This document shows positions 8,928 through 17,148 of a stretch of DNA of 64,000 nucleotides, piece after piece; position 1 is the stretch's first letter, and each line of letters opens with the position of its first letter. A model generated the notes under the pieces. The model was not told where the DNA came from. It worked only from the letters and a program-made list of their open reading frames with translations, and made no database searches. The position numbers and the translations under genes were made by a program. This DNA is from Paenibacillus periandrae (lineage in GTDB: Bacteria > Bacillota > Bacilli > Paenibacillales > NBRC-103111): assembly GCF_022458865.1 (NCBI RefSeq), contig NZ_JAJNMU010000008.1, positions 62,001 to 126,000 on the forward strand, read 5' to 3'.

Positions 8928-11012
8928 TTAAGCCACACCCTCTCCTTCAATCGCTTTAATATCAACTGCCATATTTAAAAATTGTATCTGAGCTTCTCTT
9001 GAGCTTTTCTTTCCAGGACCGGTTCCCATCTCAATATTTTGATTTGTATTCAAATAATTCCATTCTTCAGGGGTAGGTTCTGACCTAAAACTTACAATTT
9101 GTTTTCCTGCTTTCATAATGACATCACCTTTATTGGCAGTCCGTATCATATTGCCGACATCTTCAGATAATCGATATGTATCCAAAATAGGCTGGATATC
9201 TTGATCTGATTGCTGTAAGAAGCAGACTGTTGCAAACTGAGCTACAACGTCTCTTGCGGCCTCTGTCCGATCGAACATTTCATAGCGTTGTGACACAAGA
9301 GTAAGGGAAACGTTCCATTTCCGGCCCCGAGCGCTAAGTGTCTTAAGCCATTCCATCATCGTTTTGTATTTGATCATCATCCACGCTTCATCAATGATGA
9401 CTCTTTTTTTGACTTTTGGGTTTGAACCTATAAATCTGTTCCATACCCATGTCATCAATACGTGTTGTGCTAAAGGTCTTTCAATACCGTTAGGGCTTAA
9501 CTTCGAAATGTCAAATGTAACGACCGGTGCATCGTCAAGCGATACGCCAGAATCCGAAATAATCTCTGTTTGTCCATCGAATAAACCAAATGCTTTATTC
9601 TTCGTGAAGAGGTGTACAATCGTGCAAAGCTCCTTTAACTCATAATCTCCATCATCACGAAGCTTTACTAATCTCTCGTATGTTTCTGAGATAGTCGGCA
9701 TATCGATTTTTCGCCTTCGGTAGGTGATTTTCCCATTTAGATCGATATCTTCTTCATTGAGATAAATTGACTCTGGATCTTCAGTAATTCCTCGCTTAGT
9801 ATAGAGGTCTTCTAAAAGATCGCTCAAAACACCAATCTCAATGGGTGTCAATCCGCGAGAATCCGGTGATAATGATTCTTTCATTACTGTGAAAAACTCC
9901 AGGAGCTCAATAACTTTAAAGTTAAGGTTGATTCGTTCTACTGTATATTCATTTTCTTCTCCTGGATTGATAATTTCCCTTTCCGGGAAAATATCCATAG
10001 GATTAATTCGACTCGCTGTTTTGGATTTAGACGGATAGATAGGAATGACTATACCCCCGAGCGCTTTTGTAAGAGCGATATACTCAGGTTCACAGTCAAT
10101 AATAACGTTCTTCATAATTCCATCCATAAAACCACGGCCGATAATCTGTTTGACGAGAACAGATTTTCCAGAACCCGATACACCGAAAATACCCATGCTA
10201 TAATTGCTAAGACTAGCGTCAAAGTTATTATAATAAACGTATTCACTGCCAAACCGCCCTATAGGGAATCCCCCTATATGATTAAGTTTGGAACTTGCGT
10301 GAGGAAAAATTGCGGTTAGAGCATTTTGATCAAGATTTCGATCCGTCTTTTCAAGATGGTTTTTACCAAGAGGCAAGCACGAAAGGAAACCTTCTTTTTG
10401 TCGGCCATACGAGTTGATGATTTCGATGGATTCTCCACCTAGAATTCGTTCAATCTCGCGGGATTTGGCATTCAAATCATTCAGATTACTAGCAAAAACA
10501 GTCCCTTGAATTGAAACATAGTACAAACCATTTTGGTTGTTCTTGATTTGTCTTTGCAAATACTTGGCGTCATCACGTTTTTGCATAGCATCTTCGATCT
10601 TCGCGCCTTCATTTCGGTTTGCAGCTGAATGAACAACTGTCTCGAATTCATCGATCTTTTTCTGCAGTTTCTTAATGGCTGAATTTCGATCAAGTGGCTC
10701 AATATGGACTGAAACATCCATATCATCCCCAGTGAATAGACCCTCCAACCAACCAATACGTACTGTACGAGGATACCCCGATGGTTTTATGAAAAATGAT
10801 CTACCAAATTTCACATCTCCAAGTCCTGTCTGAATCTCAAAGTGATCCTTTTCAAAGGTAATCCCATCATTAGTCAGGTTCTCCATCATACTCGGGAAGG
10901 TGAGGTCTCTTAAATCGATTTCCTTTTCCAATTTAATATTTCCGTGTTGAGGTGCTTCAACATTACTTGAAGCCTTATTGCGTGTGAATAATTTCTTCAT
11001 CTTCGTAAGCAT
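8928..11012 (-). CDS. virB4: VirB4-type conjugation ATPase
   Basis: This ATPase of about 694 residues powers the T4SS. It shows Walker A GVSGSGKSVLVKQIIGRG near residue 295, Walker B KKRVIIDEAWMM, the RKWNVSLTLVSQRYEMF segment and the C-terminal FATVCFLQQSDQD region typical of VirB4/TraC. The usual N-terminal VirB4 domain is reduced; a matching region lies in the separate upstream gene (10975-11883), with which it overlaps by 38 nt. I chose ATG 11010-11012 because GGAGGAGG lies 9 nt upstream; the open frame extends 13 codons further. Confidence 0.9.
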   Translation of the reverse strand: MLTKMKKLFTRNKASSNVEAPQHGNIKLEKEIDLRDLTFPSMMENLTNDGITFEKDHFEIQTGLGDVKFGRSFFIKPSGYPRTVRIGWLEGLFTGDDMDVSVHIEPLDRNSAIKKLQKKIDEFETVVHSAANRNEGAKIEDAMQKRDDAKYLQRQIKNNQNGLYYVSIQGTVFASNLNDLNAKSREIERILGGESIEIINSYGRQKEGFLSCLPLGKNHLEKTDRNLDQNALTAIFPHASSKLNHIGGFPIGRFGSEYVYYNNFDASLSNYSMGIFGVSGSGKSVLVKQIIGRGFMDGIMKNVIIDCEPEYIALTKALGGIVIPIYPSKSKTASRINPMDIFPEREIINPGEENEYTVERINLNFKVIELLEFFTVMKESLSPDSRGLTPIEIGVLSDLLEDLYTKRGITEDPESIYLNEEDIDLNGKITYRRRKIDMPTISETYERLVKLRDDGDYELKELCTIVHLFTKNKAFGLFDGQTEIISDSGVSLDDAPVVTFDISKLSPNGIERPLAQHVLMTWVWNRFIGSNPKVKKRVIIDEAWMMIKYKTMMEWLKTLSARGRKWNVSLTLVSQRYEMFDRTEAARDVVAQFATVCFLQQSDQDIQPILDTYRLSEDVGNMIRTANKGDVIMKAGKQIVSFRSEPTPEEWNYLNTNQNIEMGTGPGKKSSREAQIQFLNMAVDIKAIEGEGVA

Positions 11013-11883
11013 TATCACGTACCTCCTCCACATCGTAGACCAACGCATCATATCCTGGTAAAGTTGTCGGGTCGATGGTCACGTACAGAGATGTTAGTTT
11101 TTCGCGATCTTTTACATCATCGATTGGGTTTACCACCATTCGATCCCTATTTAAAGCTCTTTTCATAACTTCCATTGCTCGTAAACTGTCTAGAATTTCT
11201 GAATCTATATCGCACTTTCTAAGCATCTGAGAAATTGTCCAAGCCCTTTGATAAAGTTCGTCTCTGATATCCTTTGCTTTATCTTCTGGAGATAGCGCAC
11301 CCATTCGTCCGGTTTGAGGAACATATGAAACCACATAATATACTTTTCGAGAAATCCTAAACTCATCTAGCGAACGCTCTTTAATATATTGGATAACGGA
11401 GTTGTTATAGCCGCGTGTTTGTTGATTGCATTTGGACAAGTTCAATTCAAAACGTTCCTCTTCTTTTCGCAAATCTTGGGTAACTGCCTGACCAAGAATT
11501 TGAACCGGAAACCGAATAACTCTGAACAAGGCACTATAACCAAGGATAATTCCCTGTCTGGCTCCGTCAGAAAGCAGATCATAGTTAACAGAGTCAGCAG
11601 TTATAATGACACAATATTCATTATTCTTCTTTTCAAAAATGCCGGTCTGGATGTTCTCCAAACCTAGCATATCGATCAGTTTTTCCGACCCCTTTTTAGG
11701 TTTCACTTTTCCATTTGCAGTTAATTGAACTTGACCCTGGCCCATTTCCTGCATATGCTGCTTTCTTGCCCAACCAAATACTGGCTCATTTCTGTCCATT
11801 CTTTTCTTTGCAAATATCAAGAATACAAGTACGACGACCAATAATCCCATTGAGAAAGAAATCAATATATCGAAACCATCCAT
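10975..11883 (-). CDS. Membrane-anchored VirB4 N-terminal-domain-like protein
   Basis: The 302-residue protein has one membrane segment (residues 4-24). From about residue 60 it resembles the N-terminal, non-ATPase part of VirB4/TraC: the pattern DMLGLENIQTGIFEKKN, NYDLLSDGARQ, FRVIRFPVQILGQ and then a charged helix. It looks as if the VirB4 function is divided between this anchored protein and the downstream ATPase. ATG 11881-11883 follows AAGGAGGGG at about 10 nt; an upstream ATG at 11955 would lie inside the PrgI gene. The homology is inferred by eye. Confidence 0.6.
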   Translation of the reverse strand: MDGFDILISFSMGLLVVVLVFLIFAKKRMDRNEPVFGWARKQHMQEMGQGQVQLTANGKVKPKKGSEKLIDMLGLENIQTGIFEKKNNEYCVIITADSVNYDLLSDGARQGIILGYSALFRVIRFPVQILGQAVTQDLRKEEERFELNLSKCNQQTRGYNNSVIQYIKERSLDEFRISRKVYYVVSYVPQTGRMGALSPEDKAKDIRDELYQRAWTISQMLRKCDIDSEILDSLRAMEVMKRALNRDRMVVNPIDDVKDREKLTSLYVTIDPTTLPGYDALVYDVEEVRDNAYEDEEIIHTQ

Positions 11884-11912
11884 AGTACTTATACCCCTCC
11901 TTGGTTCACATT

Positions 11913-12224
11913 TTACAAACTTTGATAAGTTTTTTGCGATCTGTAAAATTTCCAACTTACAATTATATAATCGCTCATATACATTTCATACTTGTCCAAT
12001 TTGAAATAGGCCATCAATACCGCTACGCCCGTTACAAATAGGAATAAGACGAAACGAATAATAAAATCAATAAAGCCACTCAAAAAAGGAATGTCCCCCC
12101 ACACGACAAAAGCTATCATGATAAACCCGACAGGCGCTATAATAAAAAATTGCCTTAGAGAAAAGATCGCTAGAACACTTTTCTCTTCTTGGGTTATATC
12201 AATAGGTACTACAATCTCACCCAT
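11913..12224 (-). CDS. PrgI-family T4SS membrane protein
   Basis: This 103-residue protein has two membrane segments (about 28-46 and 55-77). The N-terminus VVPIDITQEEKSVLAIFSLRQ and the length fit the PrgI family, small proteins found before VirB4 in Gram-positive conjugation operons. SD AAGGGGGG precedes ATG 12222-12224. Its place between the pilin-like gene and the VirB4 genes is canonical. Confidence 0.8.
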   Translation of the reverse strand: MGEIVVPIDITQEEKSVLAIFSLRQFFIIAPVGFIMIAFVVWGDIPFLSGFIDFIIRFVLFLFVTGVAVLMAYFKLDKYEMYMSDYIIVSWKFYRSQKTYQSL

Positions 12225-12286
12225 TCGTCATCCCCCCTTAGATAAAACATTCGGATGGTTTCCCACCCGAATGTTTGAATCGCTTA

Positions 12287-12658
12287 TTAACAATTAGCGC
12301 CTGCTATCACTGCAATCGCGCCTGCGAATTTGTAACCCGCGAAGAATATAAAAGCACCACCGAAACAACCAAATAGTCCCACCCAGGCTATTCCTCTCTG
12401 TTTAGGGCTAATCGAAACGAAAATGATTACAAGTGAAACGATCATGATACACAGTGTAAAAAACAACCCTCCGATACCACCAACAAGTCTAATAATAGAT
12501 GTAAGTGTATCCTTAAGGGTCGTATCAGACCCAGTTGTAGACGTACCAAACGTATCTTCACAAGTTACCTCATTTGTTGCCGCGAAGGCACTTAGTGGTG
12601 CTAGTACCGTCATACTAATCATCAAAAATAACAAAATACCAAAAATCTTCTTTTTCAC
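12287..12658 (-). CDS. VirB2/TrbC-like pilin precursor
   Basis: The product is about 123 residues. It has a signal peptide ending near SAFAAT, a short polar segment with Cys (VTCEDTFG), and two hydrophobic helices separated by SPKQRGIAW, the basic turn seen in VirB2/TrbC pilins, then a C-terminal Cys. It is the first gene of the T4SS operon, directly behind a class II leader. The start is probably the GTG at 12656-12658, because GAGGAG lies about 10 nt upstream; a TTG three codons earlier sits on the SD. Confidence 0.7.
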   Translation of the reverse strand: MKKKIFGILLFLMISMTVLAPLSAFAATNEVTCEDTFGTSTTGSDTTLKDTLTSIIRLVGGIGGLFFTLCIMIVSLVIIFVSISPKQRGIAWVGLFGCFGGAFIFFAGYKFAGAIAVIAGANC

Positions 12659-12740
12659 TCTTACCAATCTCCTCTCAGGAATTTTTTGTAGATCCTTACA
12701 TCTTGATCGTGTGACTCGTACCTCTCCCCCTTGCGAAAAC

Positions 12741-12799
12741 GCAAAAAAAGCACAGCCTAAACCAGGTCAAAATGACCTGATTTAAGCGGTGCTTCCGCT
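12741..12799 (-). promoter_or_regulatory. Class II leader of the T4SS operon
   Basis: On the minus strand 12799-12785 folds as AGCGG-AAGCA-CCGCT. The overlapping sequence from GCACCGC pairs with the distal GGCTGTGC across a long stem (loop ATTT inside CAGGTC/GACCTG) and is followed by seven T. Hairpin and terminator share the GCACCGC segment and cannot both form. The pilin start codon is about 85 nt beyond. This leader would gate the whole nine-gene transfer operon. Confidence 0.8.
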
Positions 12800-12878
12800 G
12801 GCATATAAATATGTTATTTTAAATAAGCTGGAGAGTTTCCTGTTTCTAATTATCATTCCTAGCAATTCTTTTGTCAAG

Positions 12879-13274
12879 CTAGAATCGTTTGAAATGTTGT
12901 TCAACCCGTACGGTAATCGAGATATCAATGATATCACCGTTCTCATCTAGCACGAGGTGCAAATTAATAATACCATAATCAATGGGTTTCCATTTTTTTA
13001 AACGACTTTCCGTTTTCTTAAGTAGAAGTTCAAGCCCTTTTCGGGACAAGACAACAATGGATTCATTATCATCCATGATACTCATCTTCCTGATCTGTGT
13101 ATTCCTCTGAAGTACTCCGTCTCGAACATTATATTCAGTTTCGCCCCTTCCGTCAGGTAAATCCGCGTATAGCTTATTGTTATAATCGCCTATGATGCAA
13201 AGGCGGATTTGTTCAACCAACTTATCATTATTCAATATGACCGTACCGCCCTTCTTTTGTTTATGCATGGACAT
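12879..13274 (-). CDS. Hypothetical protein
   Basis: This 131-residue soluble protein is of unknown family. It has a basic start (HKQKKGG), a charged middle (KKTESRLKKWK) and a C-terminal beta-rich segment with alternating hydrophobic residues. ATG 13272-13274 has GAGGAG 8 nt upstream. It stands alone between the class II leader of the T4SS operon and a 400-bp gap with inverted repeats. No function is inferred. Confidence 0.6.
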   Translation of the reverse strand: MSMHKQKKGGTVILNNDKLVEQIRLCIIGDYNNKLYADLPDGRGETEYNVRDGVLQRNTQIRKMSIMDDNESIVVLSRKGLELLLKKTESRLKKWKPIDYGIINLHLVLDENGDIIDISITVRVEQHFKRF

Positions 13275-13595
13275 TAACCCAGCTCCTCAACTTTTATAAT
13301 ATTAATTATTTTTATGTATCTACAAAATGATGTTGGTGAATATTCTATTCAAGGATCAAACCTGTGATCATAGACGGAATTGTTTCATTAGCTTATCCTT
13401 ATCAACATGAACCCTAATCCTCCATATTTGTTACTAATTACTGGTGGCTCATCTAATTACTCATGGCAGTGAATATTCAATTGAATGTTCAATTTCCTTA
13501 TATGTCATCTTACTACAATATTCTCCCATTTGTCGATAGTGAATATGGGTAAACATACCCAAGAAACAATTGAATCGAAAGGACAATACTTCCGT
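13275..13595. repeat. Gap with repeated GTGAATATTC and an inverted repeat
   Basis: No convincing gene is seen here. GTGAATATTC occurs at about 13335 and 13471, and GTGAATATGGG at about 13540. The second copy lies in a near-perfect 20-bp inverted repeat (GAATATTCAATTGAATGTTC). A GGGTA/TACCC inverted repeat follows at 13545-13560. The layout would suit operator sites for the 12879 gene or an origin-like site; neither is shown. Confidence 0.4.
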
Positions 13596-13655
13596 TTCTT
13601 TTAACCTATTTTTCGAAAAATAGGCTAAAAGAAGCGGGGAATCAGGACGATTCCC
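13596..13655 (-). terminator. Two strong adjacent inverted repeats, probable terminator
   Basis: Just past the stop of the 13672 gene, 13655-13637 forms GGGAATC/GATTCCC. Positions 13596-13633 form an 18-bp stem (TTCTTTTAGCCTATTTTT against AAAAATAGGTTAAAAGAA, one G-U) with a 2-nt loop. The second stem contains its own T-run rather than being followed by one, so it may act in both directions or have another role. Confidence 0.5.
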
Positions 13656-13671
13656 TTACTTCACAGCTTTA

Positions 13672-14565
13672 CTACAGTACTTCTTGCCTTATTGCATTAC
13701 CTCTTTGTGTTACATCTACTATAAAAACATCATTATCCAGGAAAAACCCCTTCACCAATACAATCTGGCCAATTAGGTCCTGAGTAATACCAATTCCTCT
13801 TATAGGAATGCTGGCATCATTATATGTCAGTCTCATAATTCCATCCGAGGTGTAATTGACTCTTCCCATCATAACGTCAACCTCATTAGAAGTGGCTCCT
13901 ATGGAGGGAGTCGTAGTAATCTGATCCGCAAATTCGGAACCAAAGACTCTCCGAATCACATGATACTCCTGTTTTGGTAATGGAGAAGATTGTTCAGTGT
14001 ACTCAATTATATGATCTGGCGGGGGAATATCTGTATCTTTTAGACTCTCCATCATTTGATCAATATCATGCGGATAATCAGGTGAACCCCCTCTATCTAC
14101 TTCAGTTGGGAGTGAAGGTACCACTTGAATTAACATTTCCTCTGAACGCATCTGTGTCAACGGTGCTGCTGGTCGTTCATCATGCTCATGACTGATCAAC
14201 TGCTCATTATAATAATAAGAATCCGGTGGTGGCTCTTCTTGATGTACTTGGCTCTCAATTGTACCAAGTTGACCAAGCAACTGTAAGATCCCATTTTCTA
14301 CTTCTTCGGGTAGTGAAGAAACTACTGGAGTCCTCGGAACTGAAGGTGGTATTTCCCCAACCTCATCGAGATCCGAACGTGGCTGTGTCAAAGGTATTGG
14401 CCGCCATCCATCCGTTTCGTGCTCACTTTCAAAAAAATGTTCTTCTTCATTTCTGCTATTCATACTATGGCTTGTGTCGATAGTCATGGTGTTTGTCGTA
14501 AACCCAGTACATAATCCGACAATTACTGGAAGTGCCAATATGGAGAAAAGAATGACTAATTCCAC
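13672..14565 (-). CDS. Hypothetical membrane-anchored protein with Pro-rich linker
   Basis: This product of about 297 residues has an N-terminal hydrophobic anchor (residues 2-20). A long acidic, proline-rich, probably disordered region follows in which a block is repeated (PLTQPRSD...SSLPEEVENG and PLTQMRSE...PSLPTEVDRG). The C-terminal domain of about 100 residues is beta-rich and perhaps OB-like. GTG 14563-14565 is chosen because AAGGAGG lies 8 nt upstream. It follows and is probably coupled to the small membrane protein gene 14579-14830. Function is unknown. Confidence 0.65.
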   Translation of the reverse strand: MELVILFSILALPVIVGLCTGFTTNTMTIDTSHSMNSRNEEEHFFESEHETDGWRPIPLTQPRSDLDEVGEIPPSVPRTPVVSSLPEEVENGILQLLGQLGTIESQVHQEEPPPDSYYYNEQLISHEHDERPAAPLTQMRSEEMLIQVVPSLPTEVDRGGSPDYPHDIDQMMESLKDTDIPPPDHIIEYTEQSSPLPKQEYHVIRRVFGSEFADQITTTPSIGATSNEVDVMMGRVNYTSDGIMRLTYNDASIPIRGIGITQDLIGQIVLVKGFFLDNDVFIVDVTQRGNAIRQEVL

Positions 14566-14578
14566 TCGTTCTTCCTCC

Positions 14579-14830
14579 TTACAACTGCCAGATGAAAAGT
14601 GCCACGACAATGAAAAGACAAACGAGGAAAAGACCAGCGACCATCAGCGCCTCTTCGAAAAACCATCTGACTCTTGTTTTAAATGCTTTCTCTTTTGCAA
14701 TTGATCGAATTGATTTGGTTTGTCTTGAATGATCCTTGCGGAGCTCTTGACTCAAGTGAAATTTTTGTAATTCATCTAGACCATCATCAATTGATTTGTA
14801 AGACGCTTTTACCCAAGTTGCTCTTCTCAT
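14579..14830 (-). CDS. Small basic membrane protein
   Basis: This 83-residue protein has a basic N-terminal half (QELRKDHSRQTKSIRSIAKEK) and one C-terminal membrane helix (about residues 61-82). SD GGGAGG lies 8 nt from ATG 14828-14830. It is the first gene behind a class I leader that, unusually, holds a second terminator and a SOS-like palindrome before the start. The following gene is also membrane-anchored, so the two may form a membrane complex. The family is not recognised. Confidence 0.65.
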   Translation of the reverse strand: MRRATWVKASYKSIDDGLDELQKFHLSQELRKDHSRQTKSIRSIAKEKAFKTRVRWFFEEALMVAGLFLVCLFIVVALFIWQL

Positions 14831-14870
14831 TAGAAAAACCTCCCACTTTTGGTCTGTACCTCATTAATTC

Positions 14871-14886
14871 GGGAACATATGTTCCC
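14871..14886. promoter_or_regulatory. Perfect palindrome resembling a Gram-positive LexA (SOS) box
   Basis: GGGAACATATGTTCCC is a perfect 16-bp palindrome containing GAAC-N4-GTTC, the core of Bacillus-type LexA sites. It lies 40 bp upstream of the 14830 start, downstream of the leader terminators. A lexA-like gene is present at 1010-1606. Binding is inferred only. Confidence 0.55.
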
Positions 14887-14920
14887 ATATTCAATAAAAA
14901 AAACAGCCATATATAAATAC

Positions 14921-14951
14921 AAAAAGCTGCTCCTTCAGCGAAGGGTATAGC
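14921..14951 (-). terminator. Second terminator inside the class I leader of 14830
   Basis: On the minus strand GCT...CCTTC-gct-GAAGG...AGC is followed by TTTTTG, and a few bases later a further T8 run follows a CAGC/GCTG pair. Two or three stacked terminators in one leader are unusual here. Confidence 0.55.
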
Positions 14952-14973
14952 ATCTTCATGGATTTAAAAAAAC

Positions 14974-15074
14974 AAAAAACCCCAAGTGTGGAATTGTGCG
15001 TTTAGACACAAAAACACCTTTGGGGGTGAATGTACAAATTGAGCGAAAACCCTCATTAGTCGCGTGACAGAGAG
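14974..15074 (-). promoter_or_regulatory. Class I leader 1 (ANGC hairpin plus terminator)
   Basis: Minus strand 15074-15050 folds as CTCTC-U-GUC-ACGC-GAC-UAAU-GAGGG: an outer stem, a 3-bp inner stem and an ACGC loop. About 20 nt later ACCCCC...TTGGGGT is followed by TTTTTTG (terminator). It precedes the 14579-14830 and 13672-14565 genes at a longer distance than usual. Confidence 0.75.
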
Positions 15075-15079
15075 CAGAA

Positions 15080-15105
15080 GTAGAATGTATATATATACAT
15101 TCTAC
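15080..15105. repeat. 26-bp perfect palindrome
   Basis: Positions 15080-15105 read the same on both strands (GTAGAATG... around a central TATATATA). It sits immediately upstream of the class I hairpin of leader 1, where the promoter should be, so it may be an operator. The AT-rich centre could also be part of the promoter. Confidence 0.6.
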
Positions 15106-15144
15106 CACTGCTTGGAAAGATAGACAACCATTAACTTCACTTGG

Positions 15145-16323
15145 TTAATGAGTTGAGGATAGTACCCCGTCAGTGTTAATGAAATCACTTATGCGATACG
15201 GAGTCGTATACATCATGACTTCTGCAACTTCATCTGAGCCAATCGTTATTGGTTTCAAAGGATCTTTAATATATAACGTAATCTCTTCTTGAGCTTCGAA
15301 GAACTTCAAACATTCATTAAGTTTTTCTGCATTCACAGCAAAGTTCCATTTTATCCCTTCAACTGATGTGCCTAACTGTTGTTCTAATACCTGAGGCACA
15401 ACAGCGAAAACCGTATTCTTTCTGTTTTCGCCTTTTCTGTTTTCAAATCTCACCGTTTTCGTGCCAGTTGAAGTGATCTTCTGCACACGAGCACAAAGTT
15501 CCATCAACTCAGCTCGATCAAAAATGTACCTGCATTCCACATCATATTCATACTTGCTTAGTAAGTCTGGAAATACACCATCAATCACTCTGCAAACGCA
15601 AGTCGTGTCTGGTGTCTGAAAAATGACTAAGCTTGCAGATTTATTAATCCCCACTTCCACCTCTGAGTCTGATGAAATCATGTTTTCTATCCCTCTTAGG
15701 TGGGCTGTGTCAATGATTACTGGGAGGTTTACCCAATTGTAGTTTTTGGATTCATAGGTTACTCCGTTCAACCGATCACATGCTTGCAAGATGCAGTGAC
15801 CAGATGGAGATTGCGAAATAGATATTCCAGAAAATATTGGTGATGTTCTCGCTGCTTCACTCGTAGATTTAACTGTGAAGCCATTGAACTTTTCAACAAG
15901 CTGAGAAAGAAGATTCGGACCCCAAATTACCTTTTCACTCGGGACAGGTATTTCCATAAACTCGGTGGTTTCATTCAGGACTCTGACTTTCATCTCACTT
16001 CGTCTACCATTTGTTCCCCATACCATCTCGATATATTGTGTGTCCTTTTTTTTAACGTACGTTATATCGATTTCTTGATGACTTGGTAAGGCATCAACTT
16101 TATTAGCTAGTTCTTTCATGGATGTTGTCACAAAAAAGTCCTCAGTAACTGTAGCAGAAACCTTTTTTTCTCCTGAAAGATCGATCGAGGTAAAATAAAA
16201 GGATACGATGTTTTTACCAGAATTCTTAATGTATACGTTCCGATCACCAATGCATGAAACCTTTACACTTTTAGCCATTTCTGCAACGACATCTTGCAAT
16301 TTACTCGAATTCATTTTAAACAT
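15145..16323 (-). CDS. dnaN: Divergent DNA polymerase III beta subunit (sliding clamp)
   Basis: This 392-residue clamp homologue, somewhat longer than host DnaN, would encircle DNA and tether a polymerase. Recognisable family landmarks are TSPIFSGISISQ, the ACDRLNGVTYES stretch, VIDGVFPDLL (compare IDGxYPD) and a C-terminal PITIGSDE..MMYTTPYR. Start ATG 16321-16323 has AGGAGG 7 nt upstream. It has a clear sigma-A-like promoter (16503-16531) and a class I leader. Its presence suggests the element replicates with its own clamp. No polymerase gene is in the window. Confidence 0.8.
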   Translation of the reverse strand: MFKMNSSKLQDVVAEMAKSVKVSCIGDRNVYIKNSGKNIVSFYFTSIDLSGEKKVSATVTEDFFVTTSMKELANKVDALPSHQEIDITYVKKKDTQYIEMVWGTNGRRSEMKVRVLNETTEFMEIPVPSEKVIWGPNLLSQLVEKFNGFTVKSTSEAARTSPIFSGISISQSPSGHCILQACDRLNGVTYESKNYNWVNLPVIIDTAHLRGIENMISSDSEVEVGINKSASLVIFQTPDTTCVCRVIDGVFPDLLSKYEYDVECRYIFDRAELMELCARVQKITSTGTKTVRFENRKGENRKNTVFAVVPQVLEQQLGTSVEGIKWNFAVNAEKLNECLKFFEAQEEITLYIKDPLKPITIGSDEVAEVMMYTTPYRISDFINTDGVLSSTH

Positions 16324-16375
16324 AATCATTCCTCCTATTATTGGATTAATCAAAAAAAGATTTGAGCGCATGGAC

Positions 16376-16476
16376 GCAAAAAAGCCCTGCGAATGACATG
16401 AGCATTAAAATGCTTTAGTCACCCACAGGGCGTATTTCCATAAATAAGATTCCTCTTTATACCGCATGGCAAGAGG
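16376..16476 (-). promoter_or_regulatory. Class I leader 2 (dnaN)
   Basis: Minus strand 16476-16452 folds as CCTCTT-GCC-ATGC-GGU-AUA-AAGAGG. After about 20 nt a strong terminator follows: GCCCTG...CAGGGC with inner GAC/GUC and GCAT/ATGC pairs, then TTTTTT. The dnaN start is about 55 nt beyond. The promoter places the hairpin about 20 nt into the transcript. Confidence 0.85.
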
Positions 16477-16502
16477 CGAAAAATAAAAATTGGACTATCC
16501 CT

Positions 16503-16531
16503 ATCATAGAAGAATTTTCGAGAGATTTCAA
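16503..16531 (-). promoter_or_regulatory. Sigma-A-like promoter of dnaN leader
   Basis: On the minus strand TTGAAA (16531-16526) and TATGAT (16508-16503) are separated by 17 bp. The expected start lies near 16496, about 20 nt before the class I hairpin. Confidence 0.65.
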
Positions 16532-16802
16532 GTAAGTATCCACTATAGATTGAACAGCTGTATATTCCGCTACAATAATCTTAAATACCTCTTCCCATAG
16601 GAGAAGCAAGCCTCACTCGCTTTCTCAGGTTGTATGTAGGTATGCTGTTTGGTTAATTGCCAGCCTAATGAATTAACCTACGTGCAGCAACCAACCACTT
16701 GCTCCTAAAACTCACGATAACTTCGTTAATAAATTAAACATGCGAGTAGTCTGTCGTTGGTATGGCCGCTTCTTCATTCTAAAAGATTGAATGCTGCTCA
16801 TT
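16532..16802. other. Intergenic, no gene recognised
   Basis: Between the dnaN promoter and the stop of the 16803 gene I see no ORF with an SD. Short stop-rich minus-strand frames may be remnants. Confidence 0.4.
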
Positions 16803-17066
16803 TCAGGCTCCTTTGTGTTCGGGAAGAAAACTTTCAAAACGTCCATTCATTTTGTAGAATACACCCGCAACTGGAAGTATGGACACGCGTCGATGTATGG
16901 CATGATCACCATTCGTAACTATAAGAGAGGTTTTGCAGTAGAAAACATTAACTTCTAGCAATTCAACCGGTGTATTAATGATTTTGCACAAATAGCCAAA
17001 CTCTTGTAGTGTGTCTTCAATTTCAATAGCATGTTGCTTTTCGGTGAAGGTGAGTAAAATCTCCAT
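16803..17066 (-). CDS. Hypothetical protein
   Basis: This 87-residue protein is of unknown family, compact and mixed alpha/beta (EILLTFTEKQHAIEIEDTL at the start). AGGAGG precedes ATG 17064-17066. It follows the 17149 gene by about 80 nt in the same direction and has no class I hairpin of its own, so it is probably the second gene of the leader-3 unit. Confidence 0.6.
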   Translation of the reverse strand: MEILLTFTEKQHAIEIEDTLQEFGYLCKIINTPVELLEVNVFYCKTSLIVTNGDHAIHRRVSILPVAGVFYKMNGRFESFLPEHKGA

Positions 17067-17148
17067 GGATACTTCCTCCTAAAATCTAAACCCTCCAACT
17101 AAATCGTCAGAGGGCTCCAAATGATAACTTATTTATTTTGTTTGTAGA

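Noticed and set aside
10481..10756. Minus-strand ORF of 91 codons inside virB4
   Set aside because: It is a second frame within the virB4 coding region with no SD; virB4 has clear motifs.
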